From: UBA8752 sp965657965
Lineage (GTDB): Bacteria; Bacteroidota; Bacteroidia; Flavobacteriales_D; Sanyastnellaceae
DNA length: 57,751 nt
NCBI GenBank assembly: GCA_965657965.1
Contig: CBFHQM010000014.1
Span: forward strand, 1 to 57,751
Direction of reading: 5' to 3'
Positions 33,707 to 40,773 of this stretch are shown here, in pieces. A program made the translations under genes and the position numbers. The notes under the pieces are model-generated. The model did no database searches, was not told where the DNA came from, and saw nothing but the letters and a program-made list of their open reading frames with translations. Numbering within the stretch: position 1 is the first letter of the stretch; every line of letters begins with the position of its first letter.

Positions 33707-35512
33707 TCAGCGGATCATGAGACGTTGGGACCACAGTCCACGACCCCTGACTTCGAGGGTCACGACGTACGCCCCTGCAGGCAGCAAACTGGCATCGACA
33801 AAATGCTTGCTGATGCCCGCTGGCAGTCGACCTTCGAACAAGACGGCCACTTCGCGTCCGGCTGCATCTCGCATGGCCACGCGACCTTGTGTAGACTCAC
33901 TCAACACAACCGGAATGCAGGTGATGGCCGAAGCGGGGTTGGGGAAGGCGGGTTGGAATCCGGCCAGATCCGACACTCCTGCAATGGAGTTGACCTGAAT
34001 CTCACCCACCCGAAACTGCCAGTATCCTTCGGGGGCTGGCATGGGACGGTCTTGGACTTTACCGCTGACGGAGGTGCCTTCAACATAATACTGGACAACA
34101 CTTCCTCCGGTCTGCGCTGGAATGTCGCCTGCCCAGATGTCATCGGCACCGGCGGTCATGGCCACCTCGGTGTATTCTGTTTCGCCAGATAAGCGCCAGA
34201 ATAGGCGTGAAGTGGCGATGCCCGAACGGTGCTGCACGAGGGCCTCCACGCTGTAGGGGTTCACTGTGTCCTCGGTATCGTCGAGGGGTTGGTGACTGAT
34301 CAGCATGGGATCCTCCACACCCACACTGTGCGTGATGCAGTGGATGGCACCACTGGCAGAGATGATTTGATTGCAATCGATGCCGATCACGTTATAGCCC
34401 GGCAAGGTCTCCTCATAAATGGCAATGGCCGTGGTGTCGAACTCCTCGTAGTAAGTGGGAAGCAGGATGGTGTTGTTCACGAAAACCGAGTTGGTGTAGG
34501 TCATGTAGTCTCCGCCTCCGCTGGGGTATCCTCCACCCCAGCCTGGCTCTGGTGGCGAGGGAATGCGCACGACCTCGAAGGGGGTTCCCCATTTGCTGGT
34601 GTGATTGGCCAACACGTACTCAAGGTTGGCTTCGATTTGTGGACCATCGGAAACGCCCGCGGGGTATTCTGCCATCAGGATGGTTTCCTCGTCGAGCAAC
34701 TTCATGTGCATGTCGATGTGGTGAATGCCATCGTAGGGCAGATTCTCCATGCGCACATAGGTGTCAAGGCCCATGAAGTCGGCCAGAATGCCTTCGATGT
34801 CCTCTGCGCTTTGATCGGGGAATTCGGTTCCCCACCATGTGGGCCCACCTTCGTTTTCGTCTCCAATCAAGTTGCTCGCGAAGGCCATTCCAAACCCATC
34901 ACTCATGAAGTTGCCGCCGGTGTTCATTAGGTCATAGGGAGCCGCGGTGGTCTCGTAGAGGTCGATCCCCATGTGGTCGGCAATCACCTGAGGCGCGACA
35001 TCGTCATCGGGTCGTGGCCGATTGTAGAGCCAATCGATGATGATGCGGTCGTCGACACCATTTCCATAGACCGTGTTTGGGCCATAGTCGCGCATCCAAA
35101 CCGTGTTCATCGGCGTGTCGATGATGGTGATGTTGTCTAACGAAGCGGCATCTCCTCCGCCGTTGTTGGACGTGATGTAGTCTTCTACACCTGAAGGGTC
35201 TTCGGTGAGCACCAGCACCTCACATTCCTGAGCGGCATTGACCACGATTTGCTTTTCAATGGCACTGTATCCTTCCCAGCCAACACAAAGCACTTCAATT
35301 TCCTCCCATTCGGCCATGGTACGAAGGCCGTCAAATTCCGGGGGTGTTGTTTCGCCACGTGTCGGAGTAGGGGAAAAGGGGTGGGCCTCAAAGAATTCCA
35401 CCTCTCGCGCGTCAATGCCATGGCTGAGTGGGCTGTCAAAGCGCTGGGCTTGCGCAGAAAATGGAGCCAAGGCTGCGGCCAGCACCAAGCTCAAAAGGAG
35501 TTTCGCTTTCAT
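33707..35512 (-). CDS. Exported agmatine/peptidylarginine deiminase-family enzyme with T9SS C-terminal domain
   Basis: This encodes 601 residues with a signal peptide (MKAKLLLSLVLAAALAPFSAQAQ). The catalytic domain (about 55-410) shows the guanidine-modifying set: Asp142 (MRDYGP), His265 and Asp267 (HIDMH), and nucleophile Cys392 (SGAIHCITH). This arrangement is shared by agmatine deiminases and by the peptidylarginine deiminase of Porphyromonas (PPAD). A beta-sandwich (about 410-500) follows, as in PPAD, and the last 80 residues are a type A T9SS sorting domain (FPNPAS... LPAGAYVVTL...). The exported location favours action on peptides or proteins rather than on agmatine; this is inference. 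It is bounded on both sides by terminators, so it is a single-gene unit. Confidence 0.9.
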   Translation of the reverse strand: MKAKLLLSLVLAAALAPFSAQAQRFDSPLSHGIDAREVEFFEAHPFSPTPTRGETTPPEFDGLRTMAEWEEIEVLCVGWEGYSAIEKQIVVNAAQECEVLVLTEDPSGVEDYITSNNGGGDAASLDNITIIDTPMNTVWMRDYGPNTVYGNGVDDRIIIDWLYNRPRPDDDVAPQVIADHMGIDLYETTAAPYDLMNTGGNFMSDGFGMAFASNLIGDENEGGPTWWGTEFPDQSAEDIEGILADFMGLDTYVRMENLPYDGIHHIDMHMKLLDEETILMAEYPAGVSDGPQIEANLEYVLANHTSKWGTPFEVVRIPSPPEPGWGGGYPSGGGDYMTYTNSVFVNNTILLPTYYEEFDTTAIAIYEETLPGYNVIGIDCNQIISASGAIHCITHSVGVEDPMLISHQPLDDTEDTVNPYSVEALVQHRSGIATSRLFWRLSGETEYTEVAMTAGADDIWAGDIPAQTGGSVVQYYVEGTSVSGKVQDRPMPAPEGYWQFRVGEIQVNSIAGVSDLAGFQPAFPNPASAITCIPVVLSESTQGRVAMRDAAGREVAVLFEGRLPAGISKHFVDASLLPAGAYVVTLEVRGRGLWSQRLMIR

Positions 35513-35553
35513 CGTCTTCGGTTTCGGATGTCAAGTTAACGCGTGCCGAAACC

Positions 35554-35594
35554 AAAAGGTGGCCTTGGGGCATGACGCTCCAAGACCACCTTTT
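35554..35594. terminator. Intrinsic terminator downstream of the TonB-domain gene
   Basis: AAAAGGTGG (35554-35562) pairs with CCACCTTTT (35586-35594), continued after one mismatch by CTTGG (35564-35568) and CCAAG (35580-35584). The stem ends in T4 for both directions. It lies 21 bases behind the stop of the TonB-domain gene (minus strand) and before the deiminase start, thus separating the two units. Confidence 0.8.
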
Positions 35595-35615
35595 GAGTCT
35601 GGCGAATTCCAGGGT

Positions 35616-36038
35616 TCAGAGTCGGAAGAAAATGGGCAGGGTAATGGTCGTTTCCACAGGTACGCCATCTTTTGTGGCCGGGGCCCATGCCGGCATGGAC
35701 ATGGCAGCGGCCACAGCCGCACTGTCGAGCGCGGGGTGAAGGGGCTCGAGAACTCTGGCGTTGGCCACGGCTCCGCTTTCAGAAATGGTGAACTCGACAA
35801 ATACTTTTCCTTCGACGCCGCTGTCCCTTGCGGATTCGGGATAGCGAACCTCGCCAGCAATGAACTCCATCACTTTGGCAGCGCCTCCAGGAAATTCTGC
35901 AGAAATGACCTCGGAACTGGTGTCGAGTTCTTCTGCTGCGGTTGGGGCACTTCCTTCTCCGTCGGCACAAGAGGTGAATGTGGCGGCGCTAAGGGCCAAG
36001 GCGCTCATGGCGAGTGCAATGCGTGTGAATCGAATCAT
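35616..36038 (-). CDS. Lipoprotein with TonB C-terminal domain
   Basis: This encodes 140 residues. The signal peptide ends at a lipobox-like FTSC with Cys24, so the protein is probably lipidated. After an acidic linker, the domain from about residue 48 on (GGAAKVMEFIAGEVRYPESA...GKVFVEFTISESG) matches the TonB C-terminal fold common in Bacteroidota. There is no long Pro-rich spacer or membrane anchor as in true TonB, so it is more likely a periplasmic or outer-membrane relative than the energy transducer itself. ATG 36038 gives the lipoprotein signal. It is the last gene of the helicase unit. Confidence 0.82.
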   Translation of the reverse strand: MIRFTRIALAMSALALSAATFTSCADGEGSAPTAAEELDTSSEVISAEFPGGAAKVMEFIAGEVRYPESARDSGVEGKVFVEFTISESGAVANARVLEPLHPALDSAAVAAAMSMPAWAPATKDGVPVETTITLPIFFRL

Positions 36039-36057
36039 GGGCCGAAAATAGGCCATC

Positions 36058-36744
36058 TCAGGCACGAAAGCCGTCAAGTACATCCGAGACCGTAGGGGCA
36101 TCGATGTCATGTCCGCCTTCGAACCAATGGTGAAAGAGGCGGTCTTGGGCGCCTTTGGCGTTGCTCCATGCCTGTTCGGCGGTCGTGAACCGTGCGCCTT
36201 CGTCTTGAATGTAGGGGTCTTGGCGACCGGTGATCAAGTGAAGGGCAGAGGTGTGTTGAAACGTGCCATTCATGGCGCCGAGGTCGGGTGGAATTACACC
36301 GCTGTGTGCGATCAAGCCCGTCCATGCGTTTGCTCCGCCTTGGCCGAGGACCGCCCAACGAATGGCGGTGGCGACCCCTTGTGAAAACCCAAGAAGAACC
36401 GTCAAGTCGGTTGGGAGGGGCGCGACTTCCATTCGGATTTGATCTAAAAACTGCACATAGTCTTCCACATCGGACATCCGTTCTTCTTTGGTCATCCAGC
36501 TGGCCCCCACTCGGCCTTCGGTGCCTTTGAGATAGAAGCGATGTGCGCCTTCCGGGGCAATCACCCGCCAACCCATTTGGGCATGACTTTGAAATTTTCG
36601 AATGAAGTACTCGGCCAGTTGCCCATAGCCGTGTAAGACAAAGAGGGTTCCGCAAACCGTGGTTCCTTCCGGAGGGTCAAGTGACCACCACCGGGCAGTT
36701 CGCTGAACTTGCAGCGTGTGGTTGGAGGCGCGGGAGAGGGACAT
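36058..36744 (-). CDS. Alpha/beta hydrolase (phospholipase/carboxylesterase-like)
   Basis: This encodes 228 residues. The nucleophile elbow is GFSQG (Ser121), the acid Asp176 (ITGRQDPY) and the base His212 (FEGGHDI). The oxyanion loop LHGYGQ is at 38-43. The family includes carboxylesterases and serine esterases of the YpfH/LypLA type. There is no signal peptide, so it acts in the cytosol. ATG 36744 shares one base with the upstream stop (TAATG), showing translational coupling. The substrate is unknown. Confidence 0.87.
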   Translation of the reverse strand: MSLSRASNHTLQVQRTARWWSLDPPEGTTVCGTLFVLHGYGQLAEYFIRKFQSHAQMGWRVIAPEGAHRFYLKGTEGRVGASWMTKEERMSDVEDYVQFLDQIRMEVAPLPTDLTVLLGFSQGVATAIRWAVLGQGGANAWTGLIAHSGVIPPDLGAMNGTFQHTSALHLITGRQDPYIQDEGARFTTAEQAWSNAKGAQDRLFHHWFEGGHDIDAPTVSDVLDGFRA

Positions 36745-37406
36745 TACCAAGTCAGGTTCAACGCCGCTGTGCCAAAGGCTGGGCAAAAAACACTGTCGAC
36801 GAACAGTCCTTGAGGTTGGCCTATGGCGGCCACTTCGAGTGCGGCGCCCCAGGTCATCCAAGCATCGCCATGCATCAAACACTGCCAGCTCGAGTCAGCA
36901 TCAATTCCGGTGAGGGTCAGTGTTTCGGTTGGGCAGCATGCACAGGGGAAATCCTTTCCGAGGTTAAATGTGATTTGATCCGCGCTGTCTTGAGGCGCTT
37001 CGCTGCTCAGGTTGACTTGCAGGGTACAGATTGGAAAGAGGGGGATGTCCACCGGCACAACCTCGTTGGGATAAAGGTCGTCGGGGTCCAATGTCCCCGC
37101 CGCATCAAAATGACCACTCGCTTCGGCCGTCCATCGCAAACTGTAGCTGCTTCTTCGGGGAAAGGAGACAGAGAAAGCGCCGGCGTCATCCGATTCTGCG
37201 GAAGCCACAACTTCCTCGGCTTGGAGGGCACCGTCGACCACGGCACGTTCAAATAAGTGCCAGTCCGCACCGGGAATTGGCGCCGCGCTGGGCGCGGTGG
37301 TGACCTGACCTTCGACGTCGTAAGTCATGCCTTCCGAATTGCGATTGCAGGACGAGGTCAAAAACAACGAGGCCGCCAGGCCGATTGAGATGGGGAGTCG
37401 ATTCAA
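36744..37406 (-). CDS. Uncharacterised lipoprotein
   Basis: This encodes 220 residues. The start is TTG at 37406, overlapping the helicase stop as TTGA. It gives MNRLPISIGLAASLFLTSSC, a clean lipoprotein signal with Cys20. The mature part begins with a carboxypeptidase-regulatory-like or transthyretin-like beta fold (VEGQVTTAPSAAPIPGADW), and it has a Cys cluster (FPCACCP) further on. No enzymatic motif is visible. The signal peptide is the reason for choosing the TTG start, as no ATG would keep it. Confidence 0.72.
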   Translation of the reverse strand: MNRLPISIGLAASLFLTSSCNRNSEGMTYDVEGQVTTAPSAAPIPGADWHLFERAVVDGALQAEEVVASAESDDAGAFSVSFPRRSSYSLRWTAEASGHFDAAGTLDPDDLYPNEVVPVDIPLFPICTLQVNLSSEAPQDSADQITFNLGKDFPCACCPTETLTLTGIDADSSWQCLMHGDAWMTWGAALEVAAIGQPQGLFVDSVFCPAFGTAALNLTW

Positions 37407-39721
37407 AGCACTTCGAGTTTGGCGAATTTCAAAAGGAGCTGTTTTTGGCCGGCAGAAGGGAAGAAGACCGTGGCTTTGACGTTGGGCTCGTCGCCCTCGA
37501 GTTTCAAGACCTTTCCTTTTCCAAATCGAGCGTGCTTGACTTCGGCGCCGGGACCAATGGTGCCAGGTGCGCTCTGAGGTAGAGCTTGTTCACTGGGTGC
37601 AGAGGCGGTGTCGCTCGAGCCGGTGTCTTGTCCGACAGGGCGGCTGGCGACTTTTTTCATGCCCGGCTTGGGCGGGCGGGTCCCCGCAGATGGCATGGGC
37701 TTGTAAAACGAATTCCGAGCGTTGTTAAAGTCAAAGGGCTCAGAGCGTTTGGCGTTGACGGTGGGCAGCACGAGGTATTGCTCGTCGATTTCCTCGATGA
37801 AACGAGAGGGCTCGTTCTGAATGAGTTGTCCCCAGCGATAGCGTGTCAAAGCATAGCTGAGCGTGGCTTTTTTCTCGGCCCGGGTCAAGGCCACATAAAA
37901 CAAGCGGCGCTCCTCTTCCAATTCCTCGCGGGTGTTCAACGCCATTTGACTGGGGAAGAGGTTCTCCTCGAGCCCGACCACATAAACGAACGGGAATTCG
38001 AGCCCCTTGGCAGCGTGGATGGTCATCATGGAGACTTTGTCGTCGTCTCCATCGTCTTGATCGGCATCGGTGAGGAGCGCGACATCCACCAGGAAGTCGC
38101 CTAGAGTGCGAACAGCGTCGGGGTTGGCAGGGTCGACTTCTTCCGAGAACTCTTTCATGCCCGCGAGCAATTCTTCCACATTCTCGTAACGCGCCACCCC
38201 TTCTGGCGTCTTGTCCTTGTGGAGTTCGCGCAACAGACCGGTGTGTTGGGCAATGTGATGTCCCAGATCAAATGCACTCGCGGTTTCCAGCCGGGTGGAG
38301 AACCCTTCGAGCATGGTGGCGAAATCTTGCAATTTGGCCCAAGCCCGTCCTTTTAGATCTGCGGGTTGCCGGAAAGGCTCTCTCAATACATCCCAAAGCG
38401 AGCAGTCGTGATGCGCCGAGGCCACCGTCATGCGGTCCAGCGTGGTTTTTCCAATGCCGCGTGCCGGGTAGTTGACAATGCGCTTGAGGCTTTCGTCATC
38501 TGCGGGGTTGGCGACCAAGCGGAAATAGGCGATCAAGTCTTTGATTTCTTTGCGCTGATAGAAACTCAGTCCCCCATAGATCCGGTAAGGGATGTTTCGC
38601 TTTCTCATCTGCTCCTCGAATGCCCGGCTTTGGGCATTGGTTCGGTACAGAATGGCAAAATCCTTGTGTGTGGCCCGCTCGCGTGAGCGGGTGGTTAAAA
38701 TGGAGTCGGCAATGTGACTGCCTTCGTCATTGTCACTGAGCGCACGGTGCACGTCAATTTTTTCTCCATCGTCATTTCCGGTCCAAACGTCCTTTTGGAT
38801 TTGGTCTTGGTTTTTGGCGATTACGGTGTTGGCAGCCTCCACAATGGTTTTCGTGCTCCGGTAGTTTTGCTCCAGCTTGTAGACCACGCAATCGGAGTAG
38901 TCCCGTTGGAAGTTCAAGATGTTTTGGATGTTGGCGCCTCGGAAGCTGTAGATGCTTTGCGCGTCGTCCCCCACCACACAGACGTTCTCTCTGGCGGCGC
39001 CGAGTTGGCGAATGATCAAGTATTGGGCGAAGTTGGTGTCCTGGTACTCGTCAACCAGAATGAAGCCGAATTTCTGCTGGTACTTGTGCAAGAGGTCTGG
39101 AAAATCCCTCAAAAGCACATTGGTCTTAAAGAGCAGGTCGTCGAAGTCCATGGCTCCAGAACGTTGCAATCGGCTGTTGTATCCGGCATAGATTTCTGCG
39201 ATGCGCGGCCGCCCTGCTTGCTGATCCTCTCCCATGATGTCGGGGTTGGCGGCATAATCCTTGGGCCCGATGAGGTTGTTCTTTGCGCCGGAAATTCGTC
39301 CGTGAATCGAGTTGGGCTTGTAAAGCTTGTCGTCTAATCCCAGGCCTTTGATCACATCTTTGATCACGCTTCGGCTGTCTTGGGTGTCGTAGATGGTGAA
39401 GTTGGACGGATAATTGATTCGCTCGCTTTCGATGCGAAGAATCCGGGCAAAAACGCTGTGGAAGGTTCCCATCCAGATGTTTCTCGCTTCTGCGTCGCCC
39501 ACAATCTTGCCAATCCGCAGCTTCATTTCGCGGGCAGCTTTGTTGGTGAAAGTCAACGAGAGAATGGAAAATGGGTCGACGCCTTGATCGATTAAATGGG
39601 CGATGCGGTGCGTCAGAACGCGGGTCTTGCCCGAACCTGCACCTGCTACCACCATCATTGGCCCCTCGACATGTCCCGCCGCGGCCTTTTGCGCTTCATT
39701 CAAACCCTCAAGCATCTCCAT
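37403..39721 (-). CDS. UvrD/PcrA-type ATP-dependent DNA helicase
   Basis: This encodes 772 residues. Superfamily 1 motifs are present in order: Q-motif GLNEAQKAA, Walker A AGAGSGKT (26-33), motif II VDEYQDTN (around 223-230), QNYRST, and motif V/VI TIHAAKGLEF and VALTRAEKK. The C-terminal 50 residues (HARFGKGKVLKLEG...) are the Tudor-like RNA-polymerase-binding fold of PcrA/UvrD. The enzyme unwinds DNA in repair and clears stalled polymerase. It is the first gene of the four-gene minus-strand unit. Confidence 0.95.
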   Translation of the reverse strand: MEMLEGLNEAQKAAAGHVEGPMMVVAGAGSGKTRVLTHRIAHLIDQGVDPFSILSLTFTNKAAREMKLRIGKIVGDAEARNIWMGTFHSVFARILRIESERINYPSNFTIYDTQDSRSVIKDVIKGLGLDDKLYKPNSIHGRISGAKNNLIGPKDYAANPDIMGEDQQAGRPRIAEIYAGYNSRLQRSGAMDFDDLLFKTNVLLRDFPDLLHKYQQKFGFILVDEYQDTNFAQYLIIRQLGAARENVCVVGDDAQSIYSFRGANIQNILNFQRDYSDCVVYKLEQNYRSTKTIVEAANTVIAKNQDQIQKDVWTGNDDGEKIDVHRALSDNDEGSHIADSILTTRSRERATHKDFAILYRTNAQSRAFEEQMRKRNIPYRIYGGLSFYQRKEIKDLIAYFRLVANPADDESLKRIVNYPARGIGKTTLDRMTVASAHHDCSLWDVLREPFRQPADLKGRAWAKLQDFATMLEGFSTRLETASAFDLGHHIAQHTGLLRELHKDKTPEGVARYENVEELLAGMKEFSEEVDPANPDAVRTLGDFLVDVALLTDADQDDGDDDKVSMMTIHAAKGLEFPFVYVVGLEENLFPSQMALNTREELEEERRLFYVALTRAEKKATLSYALTRYRWGQLIQNEPSRFIEEIDEQYLVLPTVNAKRSEPFDFNNARNSFYKPMPSAGTRPPKPGMKKVASRPVGQDTGSSDTASAPSEQALPQSAPGTIGPGAEVKHARFGKGKVLKLEGDEPNVKATVFFPSAGQKQLLLKFAKLEVL

Positions 39722-39801
39722 GATTCAAAAGTAGCCGGATTGGGTTTGAGACATTTAACCCAGTCCACGAAGGTTCGTGGAATCATCTGCACATTTCGAT
39801 G

Positions 39802-39831
39802 TTGGAATTCCCGGCATTTCACGTAGTTTTG
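39802..39831 (+). promoter_or_regulatory. Promoter of the ribosomal superoperon (TTG-N19-TAGTTTTG)
   Basis: A TTG at 39802-39804 is followed after exactly 19 bases by TAGTTTTG at 39824-39831, a full match to the Bacteroidota pattern. It predicts a start near 39837 and a leader of about 65 bases before rpsL. No equally good promoter was seen further inside the operon. Confidence 0.8.
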
Positions 39832-39849
39832 CACCCCCGTTGAAAAATG

Positions 39850-39869
39850 GGGCAATGGGCGAATTGCCC
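39850..39869 (+). promoter_or_regulatory. Hairpin in the rpsL leader
   Basis: GGGCAA (39850-39855) pairs with TTGCCC (39864-39869) around an eight-base loop. It lies between the predicted start site and the rpsL ATG. It could be an autoregulatory element for a ribosomal protein or only a 5' stabilising stem; nothing more can be said from one sequence. Confidence 0.4.
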
Positions 39870-39902
39870 TTGAATGTTCGAAAAAGACGCCAATAACAAG
39901 CA

Positions 39903-40277
39903 ATGCCGACGATCCAACAGCTGATCCGCAAAGGCCGCACGGACAAGGTTTATACCTCTAAGTCCGCCGCGCTCGACTCCTGTCCGCAGAGACGGGGGGT
40001 TTGCGTGCGTGTGTACACCACCACTCCTAAGAAGCCGAACTCCGCCATGCGGAAGGTTGCACGTGTGCGATTGACCAACGGAAACGAAGTCAATGCCTAC
40101 ATCGGAGGTGAAGGGCACAACCTACAAGAGCACAGCATCGTGCTCGTGCGTGGAGGTCGTGTAAAGGACTTGCCAGGTGTGCGTTATCACATTGTACGCG
40201 GTGCGCTCGACACCGCGGGAGTAGAGGGCCGCAATCAGCGTCGCTCGAAGTACGGAACCAAGCGCCCTAAGAAGTAA
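39903..40277 (+). CDS. rpsL: 30S ribosomal protein S12
   Basis: This encodes 124 residues. S12 sits at the decoding centre of the small subunit and controls accuracy. The loops TTPKKPNSA and VKDLPGVRYH are present with the wild-type lysines, so no classical streptomycin-resistance substitution is seen. It is the first gene of the superoperon, about 65 bases behind the predicted start site, and no Shine-Dalgarno sequence precedes the ATG. Confidence 0.98.
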   Translation: MPTIQQLIRKGRTDKVYTSKSAALDSCPQRRGVCVRVYTTTPKKPNSAMRKVARVRLTNGNEVNAYIGGEGHNLQEHSIVLVRGGRVKDLPGVRYHIVRGALDTAGVEGRNQRRSKYGTKRPKK

Positions 40278-40283
40278 CTCGCC

Positions 40284-40751
40284 ATGCGTCGCAGACAAGC
40301 AAAAAAGCATCCGCTGATCCCGGACCCGCGTTTCAACGATACGGATGTCACGTACTTCGTGAACAACCTCATGCTGAAGGGCAAGAAGAGCACCGCCTTT
40401 GACATTTTCTACAGCGCCATTGACTTGGTTACTGAGCGCACAGGAGAAGATGGACTCGAGCAGTGGAAGCAGGCCGTGACCGCGATCACGCCAAACGTGG
40501 AAGTTCGCAGCCGCCGTGTGGGTGGTGCCACTTTCCAGATTCCGCAGCCCATTCGCGACAGCCGCAAGCACAGCATGGCGGTCAAGTGGATCATTAGCTA
40601 CGCTCGCCTCCGCAACGAGAAGACCATGGCCGACCGTTTGGCGGCCGAAATCATTGCTGCCAACAAAGGCGAGGGTGCCACTTTCAAGAAAAAGGAAGAC
40701 ACCCACCGCATGGCAGAAGCCAACAAGGCGTTCTCTCACTTCCGTTTCTGA
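40284..40751 (+). CDS. rpsG: 30S ribosomal protein S7
   Basis: This encodes 155 residues with the start MRRRQAKKHPLIPDPRF typical of S7. The protein nucleates assembly of the 30S head and contacts the exit-site tRNA. It lies six bases behind rpsL and 22 bases before fusA. S7 represses the str operon in E. coli; whether it does here is unknown. Confidence 0.98.
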   Translation: MRRRQAKKHPLIPDPRFNDTDVTYFVNNLMLKGKKSTAFDIFYSAIDLVTERTGEDGLEQWKQAVTAITPNVEVRSRRVGGATFQIPQPIRDSRKHSMAVKWIISYARLRNEKTMADRLAAEIIAANKGEGATFKKKEDTHRMAEANKAFSHFRF

Positions 40752-40773
40752 ATCAACTCAAGACTCCGAAATC

